Source: Erinaceus europaeus
Lineage: Eukaryota > Chordata > Mammalia > Eulipotyphla > Erinaceidae
Reading direction: 5' to 3'
Length of the DNA stretch: 64,000 bases
NCBI RefSeq assembly: GCF_950295315.1
Contig: NC_080177.1
Span: 85,322,203 to 85,386,202, forward strand
A program made the position numbers and the translations under genes. Below the pieces are notes generated by a model, which was not told the origin of the DNA, did no database searches, and saw only the letters and a list, made by a program, of their open reading frames with translations. Below, one piece after another: positions 24,232-35,307 of this stretch. Every line of letters begins with the position of its first letter. Positions within the stretch are counted from its first letter, which is position 1.

Positions 24232-24522
24232 GGCTCAGTGCCTTCAATATGAATCCCCTACTCCTGGAGCCCATTTCCCCCCATTTTTGTTTCCCTCATT
24301 GTTGTTATTATTGCTATTAATATTGCTATTGTTGTTGTTGGATAGGTCAGAGAGAAACTGAGAGAGGAGGGAAGTCAGAGATGGGGAGAGAAAGACAGAC
24401 ACCTGCAGACCTGTTTCACTGCCGGTGAAGCGACTCCCCTGCAGATGGGGAGCCAGGGGCTTGAACTGGGATCTTTATACCTGTCCTTGTGCTTTGCGCC
24501 ATATGCATTCAACCTGCTGTTC
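24232..24522 (-). repeat. Diverged SINE-A-like copy
   Basis: The tail half (TTTCTGGGGCTCAGTGCCTTC) is that of the variant at 18823. The pyrimidine-rich block and tRNA-like head match SINE-A. Confidence 0.75.
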
Positions 24523-24689
24523 ATAAGTTTTGGAAATGCGGAAGTTTGGATTTATTTTTTGGGTTTCTGGCACCTCGCTGTGATTGTATAGTGGTTGGTT
24601 CTCTGTGTTGTGTATTCGTTTATTGCCATTTGATTTAATTAGTTACAATTCATCACTTATAGTTTAAAAAACTCAAAATGCAGCAGCTT

Positions 24690-25262
24690 CAACCTCAGAT
24701 CTACTCAGATGCACAGGCCAATCATTAACTGGACCACTAAAGTGCTCTCCTTGAAAAGAATGGGGCCCCTTGGCACACACCTAAAGCAGACTCCCCAGCT
24801 TCTTCCCACCTAAACCCCTCATTTCATCTGCTCTATTCCTACTTTTTGGTTCCTGCTTATTAAAACTTTGTCCTGCTTTATAACTTAATGCCTTCCAGCC
24901 ACCAAATTGCAGATGCTACCATGACATCAACCTGACTCCCCTGGGCAGACGCCCTCACCCATGTGTCCTGGAGCCTCCCCTCCCCAGAGCCCTGCCCCAC
25001 TGGGGACAGACAGACACAGGCTGGGGGATGTGGATCCACCTGCCAACACCCATGTCCAGTGGAGAAGCAACCACAGAAGCCAGACCTTCCACCTTTTGCT
25101 CCCCATAAAGATCTTTGGTCCATCCTCCCAGAGGGATAAAGAACAGGGAAGCTTCCAATGGAGGGGATGGGACATGGAACTCTGGTGGTGGGAGCTGTGT
25201 GGAAGTGTCCCCCTGTTAATCATTATTAAATCTTATTATTAATTATTAAATCACTAGTAAAA
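24690..25262 (+). repeat. Family D-old copy
   Basis: An uninterrupted relative of 1900-2274. It ends TTATTAAATCACTAGTAAAAG, about 200 bp downstream (in gene sense) of the MDGA2 exon. Confidence 0.75.
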
Positions 25263-25466
25263 GTTTAAAATAAAAGAACCCAGATGAAGTGATAATGGCT
25301 AGACTATGAAGGCAAGCTTAAAGAATATCCCCTGAATGTGCAGAATGCAGCAGTCTGTATTGACATGGATTTAAATCTCTTGGTCCAAATATGTATTGTT
25401 GAACGCATCTGCCAGGACTTACAGGCATGGGGACCTAAAGGAGACGTAAACTCTGGGGAGTCTCAC

Positions 25467-25736
25467 CTGTCACAAGAAAGCTGCACCTCCCGGCCCCAGC
25501 TTCATTCATGATGCTACAGTTATACACCCCGTAGTTCTCATTTGAAAGGCTCTTTATGGGATACTCTGTGTACTCCTGGGAGTCAAACTGGCCAGTCCTG
25601 AGCAACTTGTTGCCCAGCCGCCACTCATAGGTCAGCACCCGTATTGGATAGGCTCTCAGAACCCGGCAGCTCATGGTCACGCCCCGCTCTCGTCCTTGTC
25701 GGATCTCCAGGAATGCAGGTTCCACGGCAGGCGGGT
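25467..25736 (-). CDS. MDGA2: MDGA2 coding exon (Ig-like domain, 270 bp, phase 1-1)
   Basis: This is one internal exon of a GPI-anchored neuronal Ig/MAM protein. MDGA2 is known to bind neuroligins at the cell surface and block their pairing with neurexin, restraining synapse formation. Read on the minus strand, the exon starts after an acceptor (TGTCTGCAG) and ends at a donor (ACAG|GTGAGA). It is 270 bp and enters and leaves in phase 1, as usual for Ig-domain exons. The 90-residue peptide runs from [11 protein letters not shown] to RCSFLVT plus a split glycine. Ig landmarks are C24 (TMSC), W39 (YEWRLG) and C74 in YGVYNCS; N73-C74-S75 is a possible glycosylation sequon, and a further C85 lies near the end. 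The wording matches the last Ig domain of MDGA2 as I remember it, not MDGA1. No stop or frameshift is seen. The ATG at 25746 lies upstream of the acceptor and is not a start. Confidence 0.93.
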
Positions 25737-25784
25737 CTGCAGACAAGAGACGTTAAGACAGGTAAATTAAGTGGTTTGTAATGA

Positions 25785-26017
25785 ACCAGTGGTTATTTTT
25801 ATTAGTGATTGAATAATGATGAACAAGATTGTAAGATATCAGGGGTGACAATCCCACACAGTTCCCACCACCAGAGTTCCGTGTCCCATCCCCTCCACTG
25901 GAAGCTTCCCTGTTCGTCATCCCTCTGGGAGCCTGGACCCAAATTCTTTATGGGGAGCAGAAGGTGGGAGTTCTAGCTTCTGTCATTGCTTCTCTGCTGG
26001 ACATGGTGTTGGCAGGA
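25785..26017 (-). repeat. Family D-old copy, 5'-truncated
   Basis: It runs from CACACAGTTCCCACCACCAG to GCTGGACATGGTGTTGGCAGG, in the same orientation as MDGA2 and about 50 bp upstream (in gene sense) of the exon acceptor. Confidence 0.78.
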
Positions 26018-26423
26018 CCATTTTTTATTGTGAGTAGTTATTTTTAAAAAACGCACTCAGCTAGAGTAGGAGTTGATTATGTTTACAGAAGTCAGGACAG
26101 GAAAGACAACTGCTGGGTGGTTTTGCTCATTTACGGAAACAGGGAACTGAACATGTGAGCTTGCAAACAGACAAACAGTCACCAAACTTTTCAAACTGCT
26201 TCCAAGGCTTTGTGAGAACCACAGTGGTTCTCCTGTGAGCGGGTGTTTGGGGGCGGGGGACTGGTTGGAGTGGGTGAAGGAGTGGGGAGGAGGTGGCAAA
26301 AAATGTGATAGTGCGTGCAGTGTGGTAAGATGCCCGTGAACAGCCCTGTCGTTTTATAAATCGTTATCAATCACTAATGCAAAATAGAAATAAAAACATA
26401 TCCAGCAAGTGTGAAAGAAATAG
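26018..26423. other. Intron, no clear feature
   Basis: No recognised repeat. Confidence 0.5.
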
Positions 26424-26436
26424 AAGAGGTGGCTTC

Positions 26437-26690
26437 TGGGAGTCAGGCGGTAGCGCAGCAGGTTAAGCGCACGTGGCACAAAGCACAAGGACCCCACCTG
26501 CAGGGGAGTCGCTTCCCAAGCGGTGAAGCAGGTCTGCAGGTGTCTCTCTTTCTCTCTCCCTCTCTGCCTCCCCCTCCTCTCTCATTTTCACTCTGACCTA
26601 TCCAACAACAACAACAACATCAATAACAATAATAACTACAATAAAACAACAAGGGCAACAAAAGGGAATAAATAAATACTTTTTTAAAAA
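26437..26690 (+). repeat. SINE-A copy lacking the B-box block
   Basis: Head GGGAGTCAGGCGGTAGCGCAG jumps from CAAGGACC to CCACCTGCAGGGG, so the B-box region is deleted. Flanking AGAGGTGGCTT / AGAGGTGGTTT is a probable duplication. Confidence 0.85.
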
Positions 26691-26706
26691 GAGGTGGTTT
26701 TAGGAC

Positions 26707-27949
26707 GTATGATGTAGTTCTAAAGAATTGGAGCTGGAATTCTAGTCTGAGCTGAGAAACATGATTTCTTGAGTGTGAACAATGAAAGAGACACAGTCCT
26801 TTAAAGCAGCATTTGCAGATGGACCGAGCAGAGTTTATCTCTTTAACTGGGGCCTGTGAAAACTGACAGGCTGTTGTTTCAGCAACACAGGGATTCTCTG
26901 GGCATGAAACACCAGGTCTCCAAAGGGACATTAGACTGTAGTGCAGAAAAATGAAGAGTTTCATGTCACTGAAATGCTTCAATTTTCATGTGAGCCTGAG
27001 TTCTCGGATCTTACTATCCTCTGTCCAACCTAGATGGCATCACTAGGGTACAAATGCATTTTCTGATTTATTTGGTCTGGTATGATTTGGGGGGCTGCAC
27101 GCCGTGACCTCCATGTGCGAACCTTCAGCACACTTGGGAAACTGCTCACCCAGCAAAGGCTCATTTATCCAGCTGGATTGAGATTTCATCCCATGCGATT
27201 AAGACTTGCTACATTAGGTACCTAAGCTGTTTGTTTTTGATGGAAAGACTCCCAAAGAGTAAAGCTCTACATGCCTCTCTTTATTTAGAGTTGGCAAGAA
27301 TAGTCTTTGACTTGTGATCCCTACTAGTCACATAAACGACAGATTGCTCTTCCCCTGCTCACTAATAATGTGATTCCTGAGATCAAGGAGCCTCTGTGCA
27401 GCCACTCTGGGTTGCATTTACACACAGGCCCACCACTCTGGTGTTGCACTGCACCAAAGCAAAAGAACCAGCAGACATGAGATACTTGGATATAACCAGG
27501 TCCTAAATATTGGAGTAGATTGTAACATAACAATAGATAAGTGCCTGGGGTATCTTCTAGCTCTCAAAACTCACGAATCTGTTATTATGAATGAAGACTG
27601 GGTAGAGTCAGGCAAAAGAACAAGAGTCAGACAACTGACTGTATAATTTATACAATAAACAATAAACTCCAAGCTGAAGCCAAAAGAAAGGCTGGAAGGC
27701 AGAGGATCAAGTTACCAAAGTTTCGAAGAAAACCACACTAGAAGTGGAACGACAACCCTTCAGCTTCATCACTCGGGGGAGACCTTTCCTTTCATAGGAT
27801 TCTCTAATTCCATTCCAGGTGGTCCACTCCCCAATAAAGTCCCCAAACCTAGATATAGTCCAGGTCCCCTGAGATAGAGCGTATGTTCACACGTGTCCAT
27901 AAACCAGGGAAAAATATACACCTGAAAGCAGAAGTACACAATAGTCTGC
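26707..27949. other. Intron, no clear feature
   Basis: I saw no element or exon in about 1.2 kb. Confidence 0.5.
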
Positions 27950-27954
27950 AGAGA

Positions 27955-28410
27955 GTACCCCCCAACTCTTCATCTGCACTATTCCAGCCTTTAGGTCCAT
28001 GATTGCTCAACAATTTGTTTGGCTTTGTATGTTAACTCTCTTTTCAGTCACCAGGTTCCAGATGCCATCAGGATGCCGACCAGACTTCCCTGGACAGACA
28101 ACCCCACCACTATGTCCTGGAGCCCTGCTTCCCTAGAGCCCTGCCCCACTAGGGAAAGAGAGAGACAGGCTGGGAGTATGGATCCACCTGTCAACGCCCA
28201 TGTTCTGCAGGGAAGCAATGACAGAAGCCAGACCTTCCACCTTCTGCAACCCACAATGACCCTGGGTCCATACTCCCAGAGGGATAGAGAATAGGAAAGC
28301 TGTCAGGGGAGGAGATGGGATACGGAGCTCTGGTGGTGGGAATTGTGTGGAGTTGTACCCCTCCTATCCTATGGTTTTGTTAATGTCTCCTTTCTTAAAT
28401 AAATTTTTAA
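27955..28410 (+). repeat. Family D copy, 5'-truncated
   Basis: It starts CCCCCCAACTCTTCATCTGC and ends TTTCTTAAATAAATTTTTAAAA. It holds the recurrent D frame, open for 91 codons here (28019-28294). Confidence 0.85.
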
Positions 28411-28910
28411 AAAAAGAACAGAAAACCACACCAGAAAGCGAGAAAGTCGTAAAGCTGCAGACAGTAAGAGCTGTGTCCACATGTAATATTTCAGAAGCAG
28501 AAACAACTTGGGGTGATTCCAAGAACAAAGATAATGGTCTCTCAATGACATCATGTTGGTCTCAAAAATATATCCAAGATGTTGCATTTTCTTTTTGGAA
28601 ATACATCAAACATCATAATATTATATGTTAATTGCTCTAATTAATTAAGTGGTGAGATTTAAGAAAATAGAATTGTACTGTGGCAAGTTAAATAAAATCC
28701 CATAAAAGCCTTATAAATTATACAGAGATGGTATATATCTTCAGCACTATAGTAAGTTCAGTAGAGAACTCTTTAGAAATAAAGACGAAAACTCAGTATA
28801 AGCATTGTCCATGAAAACTGCACTAAGGAGGCTTCATGAGCAGTGGAGGAGTGATGCAGGTATTTCTCATTTCTCCCTCCCTCTCACTCTCCATCTCTAT
28901 AAGAAAATGA
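28411..28910. other. Intron, no clear feature
   Basis: No recognised repeat. Confidence 0.5.
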
Positions 28911-29162
28911 AGTTGGCCCAGGTGGTAGAGCAGTGGGTTAAGCCCACACGGCATGGAGTGCAAGGACCAGAGTAAGGATCCGGTTCGAGCCCCCTACTCC
29001 CCACCTGTTGGTGAAGCAGGTCCACAGGTGTCTGTCTTTCTCTTCCCCTCTCTATCTTTTCCTCCTTTCTCCATTTCTCTCTGTTTTATCCAACAATAGC
29101 AATAACAATAACAACAATCAAAGGGCAGCAAAATGAAAAAATTATATATTAAAAAATGAAAA
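28911..29162 (+). repeat. SINE-A copy, internally shortened
   Basis: AGTTGGCCCAGGTGGTAGAGC with GGTTCGAGCCCCCTA. The block between the B box and the pyrimidine tract has a deletion. Confidence 0.8.
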
Positions 29163-29239
29163 AGCGGGACTATGATATTAATTTGCTCATTTCAGGCAGC
29201 AAGCTGGATGTGTGAAGTTGTGATTTTATTCCTTTTTGC

Positions 29240-29372
29240 TTCCTTTCTTTTTGTTCCAGAGCCCTGCTCAGCTCTGGCTTATGGTGATGCGGGGGACTGA
29301 ACCAGGGATTTTGGAGATTCAGACTTGACAGTCCTTTTGCAGAACCATTATGCAATCTGCCCCTGCCCCCAG
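29240..29372 (-). repeat. SINE-C copy
   Basis: TCCAGAGCCCTGCTCAGCTC to CAGAACCATTATGCAATC. Confidence 0.75.
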
Positions 29373-29788
29373 ATTTAACCTTTATAGCAAGAAAGTATTA
29401 AAAATAATTCTATCACAACGCTATTGTTTTCTATTTTTTATGTGTGATTCATAACGGGTTACAAGACTGTAAAATCACACAGTCCAGCTCCACGCCACAC
29501 CTACCACCAGCATCAGGCTGTGACCTACCTTCCCACCTCCCAAAGACAACAACCAGCCCTCACATTCTTAGAAACAGTTTGCTTGTGCCTGCTATTCTCA
29601 GTGTCAGAAAGTCCATGCGGATCAGATCTACAGATTCCATAGGAGTGAGAACGTCGGTAGTTACCTCTCATCTCTGCTGATTTCACTAAGCATCCTCACC
29701 TTCAGATCCATCCGTGCAGTCCCAAAGGACCAATATCATCTTTTTTGATTGCAGGGCAGTATTACATGGAATATATATCCCATAACTT

Positions 29789-29941
29789 TTAAATATTTTA
29801 TTTATTTATGAATGAGAAAGACAGGAGAAGAGAGAAAAAAAAAACAGTCATCACTCTGCTACATGCGCTGCTGGGGACTGAACTCAGAACCTCATGCTTG
29901 TGTGTCCAGTGCTTTATCCACTGTGCTATCTCCTGGACCAC
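29789..29941 (-). repeat. SINE-E copy in L1
   Basis: ATCCCATAACTT occurs at 29777-29788 and 29942-29953. The right half matches the 16770 copy (ACTGTGCTATCTCCTGGACC). Confidence 0.85.
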
Positions 29942-29953
29942 ATCCCATAACTT

Positions 29954-30160
29954 AAAAAAAGTTTTTTTTAATCATATTCATTTATTGGATAGAAACAACC
30001 GGAAATCAAGAGGGAAGGGGAGATAGAGAGTGAGACAGACAAGAGAGACACCTGCAGCCCTGCTTCACCACTTGAAGAGGGGACCAGGGGCTTGAACCTG
30101 AGACCTTGTGCTCTGTAATGTGTCTATCTAACCAGGTGCACCACCACCTGACCCCCCTCT
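29954..30160 (-). repeat. SINE-B copy in the same L1 site
   Basis: It follows the SINE-E duplication directly and is itself followed by CCCACAACTT (30161-30170), a third version of the target. The reversed head ends ACCACCTGACCCCCC. Confidence 0.82.
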
Positions 30161-30281
30161 CCCACAACTTCTTTAGTCAGCCATCTGTGGATGGACATTG
30201 AGTCTGCTAACTCTTGTTGGCTATTGTGAGTCACGCAGCTGTGAACGCAGGGTTGCAGGTGCCCCTTTGACTTAGTGTTTG

Positions 30282-31628
30282 CCCCTCTCAACTTACATTG
30301 AAAATGGATTCCAGAAGAATTTAAAGATGGGTGCTGTCTTTGTGGATCTCACAGCAGCCTAGGACACAGTCTGGCACCGTGGTCTCCTAGTCAAGATCTC
30401 AGGATGCCTGCCTCCATGGGTGGCCAACACTATATCGTTTCTTCTCCAAAACAGAAGATTCCGGGTGCATCTGGGTGACAAGTGTAGCAGATGGAGACTT
30501 GTCTCAAGTGGCCTCCCACAGGCCTCTGTTCTGGCTCCTACGCTATTTAATATTTACATCAATGACCTTCCAGAAACTTCTTCAAGGAAGTTCATCTACG
30601 CCGATGACATCTGCTGTGCAACTCAGGCATCCAAGTTCGACATCCTCGAGGAAACACGAAAGACATGTCTCTGATATCTGATTACTGTAAAAAATGGCGA
30701 CTAATCCCTAGCACTGCAAAAACGGTATCATCTGTTTTCCATCTACACCATGCCTCGGCCTCGTGTGAGCTTAATGTGCAGCTTGGCGATACGAGAATCC
30801 GGCACGAAGCCCAGCCAGTCTATCTTGGCGTTACTCTCGGTCACACTCTGTCATTTCACGAACATCTCATAAAAACTGCAGCAAAGGTGGGTGTGAGGAA
30901 TAACATCATTGCAAGACTGGCCAGCTCCTCATGGGGCGCGAGCGCTTCCACACTACGATCATCCTCTCTGGCATTATGCTATTCCACTGCAGAATACTGT
31001 GCCCCAGTATGTTTCCGTAGCCCCCATGTCCACTTGGTCGATTCCAAATTATACTCCTCCATGAGGATCATTTCTGGAACCATCTGTTCCACCCGGGTTC
31101 CATGGCTGCCAGTTCTCAGCAACATTGCCCCGCCAGATATTCGTCGGGATGCGGCATCATCTAAGTTCATTTCCCACGTCTACGCTCGACCGGACCTGCC
31201 AATATACGCGGAGATCTTCGCCCACCCTGTCCAACGCTTGATGTCTCGTCGCCCAATCTGGTCCCCTACGCCTACACTGAACTTCTCTGTTCCAGTCTCT
31301 TGGAAACAGAGCTGGCAGTCAGCTGAGGTCAAGAACAAACACCTCATCACAGACCCCTGCGAGCATCAACCCGGCTCTGACCTAGCACGTGATGATCGGG
31401 CCCTCCTCAATCGCTATCGAACAGGCCATGGCCGGTGCGCCGCTATGTTCCATCGCTGGGGAGCCAGAGACGACCCGAACTGCCCCTGCGGCTCCAGACA
31501 GACTATGACCCACATAGTCAACGACTGCCACCTCTCCAGACTCAAAGGAGGTCTCGAAACTTTACATCGGGCTCAACCTGATGCTGTTGACTGGCTACGG
31601 AAGAAGGGCAAATGCTAGAAGAAGAAGA
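30282..31628 (+). mobile_element. Vingi-type non-LTR retrotransposon, 5'-truncated, nested in L1
   Basis: This encodes the C-terminal half of an APE-RT retrotransposon protein. It starts in frame at about 30286 (LSTYIENGFQ), within the reverse transcriptase domain. Visible are VFVDLTAA then a TAG (30360-30362) where related proteins have Tyr, the catalytic YADD (30597-30608), a frameshift at about 30651-30664, then a 317-codon frame to the stop at 31616-31618. The C-terminus has a CPCG...HIVNDC zinc-knuckle-like motif and no RNase H domain. The stop is followed at once by a (GAA)n tail. AGTGTTTG flanks the insertion (30274-30281, 31629-31636). It is not L1-like; it agrees with Vingi, an Ingi-related clade reported in hedgehogs with horizontal transfer suspected. 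The copy is inactive. Confidence 0.8.
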
Positions 31629-32154
31629 AGTGTTTGAGTGGCCACTGGATAAATGCCTGAGAGGGACTGCTGGGCCCTCGGTGGCTCCAAGCACATTTGT
31701 GTCAGGCCTGTGCTTACAGTCTTCCATAGAGGCTGCCCCAGTCTGCCTTCCCATCAGCAGGGCAGTTGTGCTTCCTTTTTCTCCACAAGCTCTCCAGCAC
31801 CTGCCATTTGCTTTGCTGATGGAAGCCGTTCTCACAGGAGTGAGATGGCGTCTGCCTGTGGTTTTCATCTGCATTTCTCCAGTGAGAGGAGAGGTGGAGC
31901 CTTTCTTCATACAGCTGTGGCCTGCTATATCTCTTCTCTAGAAAGCTGTCTGTTTAATCCTTTAGACTAATTTTTCCTTTTTTCCTCAGCAGTGCTTTGG
32001 CTACTTGTTACAGTTATTTTTCTCTCTTTGTGTGTGTGTGTGGTTCCATACAAAATTTTGGACAAGTTTTTTCAACTTGTTTGAAAATTGCCATATGGAT
32101 TTTGAGAGGGGTTGTTTTAAAATTGTAGACTGCTTTTGGTAGAATGCCTGTTTT

Positions 32155-32379
32155 TTAATTTTTTCTTTTTATTATCTTTATTGACTGAATAGAGGCAACC
32201 AGAAATTGAGAGAAAGGAAGGAAGGGGGAGACAGAGAGGGAGAGAAACAGAGAGACACCTTCAGCCTTGCTTCACCACTCGCAAAGCCTTCCCCTTGCAA
32301 GTGGGGACCAGGGGTTCGAACCCAGGTCCTTGAGCATTGTAACATGTGCGCTCAACCAGGTGCGCCACCAGCCGGTCCC
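32155..32379 (-). repeat. SINE-B copy in L1
   Basis: AGAATGCCTGTTTT flanks it at 32141-32154 and 32380-32393. Reversed, it contains GGGTTCGAACCCCTGGTCC (note the palindromic TTCGAA at the B box). Confidence 0.9.
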
Positions 32380-33310
32380 AGAATGCCTGTTTTAATGACG
32401 TTTATTCTTCCAATCCAGGAGCAAAGAATGTTCTTCTGCTGCTGTATGTCTTCTTCTATTTCTTTTAACAAGGTCCATCACCACCTCCATGAGATTCACC
32501 CCCCACCCCCGCCAAGGTATCTCACCTTTCTGGGCTCGGCTGTAAATGGACTTGAGTCTTTCACCTCTTCCCTCTGACCATTCACTCAACTGCCAAAGCT
32601 TCCTGTACTGATTTTGCACCCTGCAACTTTACAGAATTTATTATTTACAGTAGTTTTTTTGGTGGAGTCGCTGGGGTTTTCGAGGAATAATACCATGTCA
32701 TCAGAAAATAGTGACAGTTTGATTTCTTCCTCTCCCATCTGTATGTCTTTGATATCTCTGTCTTGACTGATTGAGGTGGCAAGGACCCTGAGAGCTATGT
32801 TGACTAACAGTGGGGATGGTGGACATGCTTGTCTCGTTCCCGATTTCAAGGGGGCAGCTTTTAGCTCTTCCCTATTAAGAATGGTGTTAGCTGTTGGTCT
32901 GTCATACACGGTCTTTACTGTGTTGAGGAATCAGCCTTTTATTTCCAATTTCTAGAGGATCGTTATCCAACAAATGGGTGTTGGACTGTGTCAAATGCCT
33001 TTTCGGCATCAATTAATAGGACCACGTAATTTTTATCTTCGTTTCTGTTGATATGGTGGATTACATTGATTGACTTGTGGGTGTTGAACTATCCCTGTTC
33101 CCCAGAAATGAATCCCACTGGGTGTCATGTTGTTGGATTTGATTAGCCAAGATTTTGTTGAGGACGTTTGTATCAGTGTTCCCTGGGGACACAAGCCTAG
33201 TTTTCTCTTTTAGAGGAGTCTTCTGCTGCGTGGGAATCAAGGTGACGTTGGCCTCACAGAATGTGCTTGGGAAGGCTTTCCCCTCTTTCACTAAAAATAT
33301 GAAAGAGTAG

Positions 33311-33991
33311 AAATTGTATGCAGTTTTTCTTGTCTTTGTCCCTGGCTTATAATTTCCTTTTAATATATATATATACATACATATATGTGTGTGCATGTGT
33401 GTGTGTGTATTATTTATCATAGTTTCATTGAAGGTTGAAGTCATTTTTCATATCCGTGAATTTATGTATATTTTCCAGGAGACAAAACAAAAACTATTAT
33501 AATTCCATGGCTTGTAGAACTGCTTCCTAACTCACATCATGTGCACTGTCTCAATGCACCTGTGTCTCTCATCACACAGGGATGACACTGATGAAAACTG
33601 TAGGATTCACTTAGAGAAGGCATTTAAATTCTACATCACACTTTATTCCCATCGTTATAAATGCTTCTACATTTATTAGGATTCAAATAAAGCACCTGAA
33701 AGTCATGCTGTCATCAAGGATTATGTTAAAGATGTGTGGAAAAAATGGGGTGGGATCGAAGTAGCTACTGAGTCATGAGATCTCTGCTGATGCTCTTATA
33801 TGGCCTGCTAGGGAACGACTTTAGAATACACTTTGAAACCATCAGAAACACGAGACATTTCACTAAATCTAATGACAGAAGAAGCAAAACACTTTGAAAT
33901 TCACTATGACTTCTTATATGTGAAGTAATTGTAAACCTGAAGATTAAACTCAAGATCATTGATAACTGGCGGATAAATATTTCCTGTGTTA
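33311..33991. other. Intron with a TA/TG microsatellite
   Basis: A mixed TATATA, TACATA and TGTGTG tract spans about 33362-33409. The remainder is unassigned. Confidence 0.5.
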
Positions 33992-34170
33992 AAGTTATTT
34001 CTTTAATTTATTTTTAATGAAAGGGAGATAAGAGAGAAAGATATATAGAGACAAAGACGTGTGCACTGGTTATCTCAGACTTATGGTGGTGCTGAGGATT
34101 GAACCTGGAACCTAAGAGACTCTGGCACGGAAGTCTTTCACTTAACCACTAAAATACTTCCCCAGCCCAG
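33992..34170 (-). repeat. SINE-C copy, diverged
   Basis: TTATGGTGGTGCTGAGGATTG and TTGAACCTGGAACC, ending ACTTAACCACTAAAATACTTC. Confidence 0.65.
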
Positions 34171-34674
34171 GGGAGAAATGTTTTCATAGCCTCTGTCAAG
34201 TAATAGTTGCCATATTTGCAAACATTAGGAAAATATTATAGAAGCCCTATTAAAAAGCGCTAAATCTTTCTCCTGAATTTATTCAGAAATGAAAGGTAAT
34301 ATTTATATCTATATTCACACATCTAGAGATGTACTTGGTAACAGTACAGTTTAAACACTGAGTTTGCAAAGTAGAATTTTTTGCCTAGATTTTCTGTAAA
34401 TAGATGTGCTGACTGCAAATGTAAACACAGTTGGGCTAGTGCTTGACTTTGGAGAAAGGTCCATATTTCAGACTCTGAGCTATTCTGAACATAGATGATC
34501 TGAAAATCTTTATCATTTTAAATACATGTTTATGTGAATAAATATCTGCTGAGATCAATTATGTCAAGCAGTATATAAGGCATTGTTCTATTCCTTGAGA
34601 AATTTCAAGAGTTCTAACCAGCAAATAAAAAATGGAAGCAATGAGCAGATGATACATAGAATATACTTAGAGTG
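34171..34674. other. Intron, no clear feature
   Basis: AT-rich; no element recognised. Confidence 0.5.
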
Positions 34675-35043
34675 TGTGTGTGCACGTGTGTATGTGTGTA
34701 TGTGCATGCGTGCACATGTGCATTGTGTTTTTGCATGTGTGCATGTACATTTGTGCATGTGTGTTTGTGCATGTGTGTTTGTGTGTGCATATATGCACAT
34801 GTGTTTGTGTGTGCATGCGTGTGTTTGCGTGTGTGCACATGTGCACATGGTTTTGTACATGTGTGCATGTGTGTTTGTGTGTGCGTGGACATGTGCATGT
34901 GTGTTTGTACTTGTGTGCCTGTGTGTATGTGTGTGCATATGTGCACATGTTTGTGCATGCACATGTGCGTGTGCACGTGTGTTTGTGCATGTGTGCACAT
35001 GAATGTGAGTACATGTGCATTTGTGCATGTGTGTGTGCGTGAG
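34675..35043. repeat. Long imperfect (TG)n / alternating purine-pyrimidine tract
   Basis: About 370 bp of TGTG interspersed with GCATG, CACATG and TTTG units. Nearly every step alternates purine and pyrimidine. Both strands yield spurious 120-180 codon frames rich in Cys/Val or His/Thr; these are not genes. Confidence 0.95.
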
Positions 35044-35282
35044 TTGTACTGAGGCATTTCCCCTGCATGACTTCATCACACTTAGGTTAATCATTTCATT
35101 CTTTAAGTTCAGATATACGGAGAACAAGTGACAGGGAGAGATATATTAGCACCACATTTGTAAAGTATGTCAAATATTCATTTGCTATTTACAGACATGT
35201 GATTAATAATTAAGTGTTAGAGAAGGTAGTAAAGTCATTTCAAGTTTTTGGCTTGTCCTCATCAAGTCAAAAGTATAAGTAA

Positions 35283-35307
35283 ACACACACACACACACAC
35301 ACACACA
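35283..35307. repeat. (CA)n microsatellite
   Basis: A pure CA run of about 12 units. Confidence 0.95.

Larger units (their letters stand above)
29440..33310 (-). mobile_element. Antisense L1 carrying four nested insertions
   Basis: On the minus strand, pieces of one L1 can be followed across 33310-32380 (ORF2 reverse transcriptase region; a 107-codon frame at 32586-32909 contains FSDDMVLFLENP), 32154-31637, 30281-30161, and 29776 to about 29440 (3' end). The pieces are separated by SINE-B, Vingi, SINE-B and SINE-E insertions. Landmarks such as TTTGATCTGCATTTCTC-like CATCTGCATTTCTCC near 31866 place the copy. It lies in the sense orientation of MDGA2 and is broken by stops and indels. The 33310 end is approximate. 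Confidence 0.75.

Noticed and set aside
25435..25746. A 103-residue single-exon protein starting at the ATG at 25746
   Set aside because: The ATG lies upstream of a clear 3' splice site and the frame runs past the donor into intron; only 25467-25736 is exon.
31542..31970. Frames of 105-122 codons on both strands after the Vingi copy
   Set aside because: They cross the Vingi-L1 junction and consist of antisense L1 sequence.
34583..35127. Overlapping 120-180 codon Cys/Val-rich and His/Thr-rich frames on both strands
   Set aside because: They are translations of the TG/CA repeat in every frame, with no codon structure.
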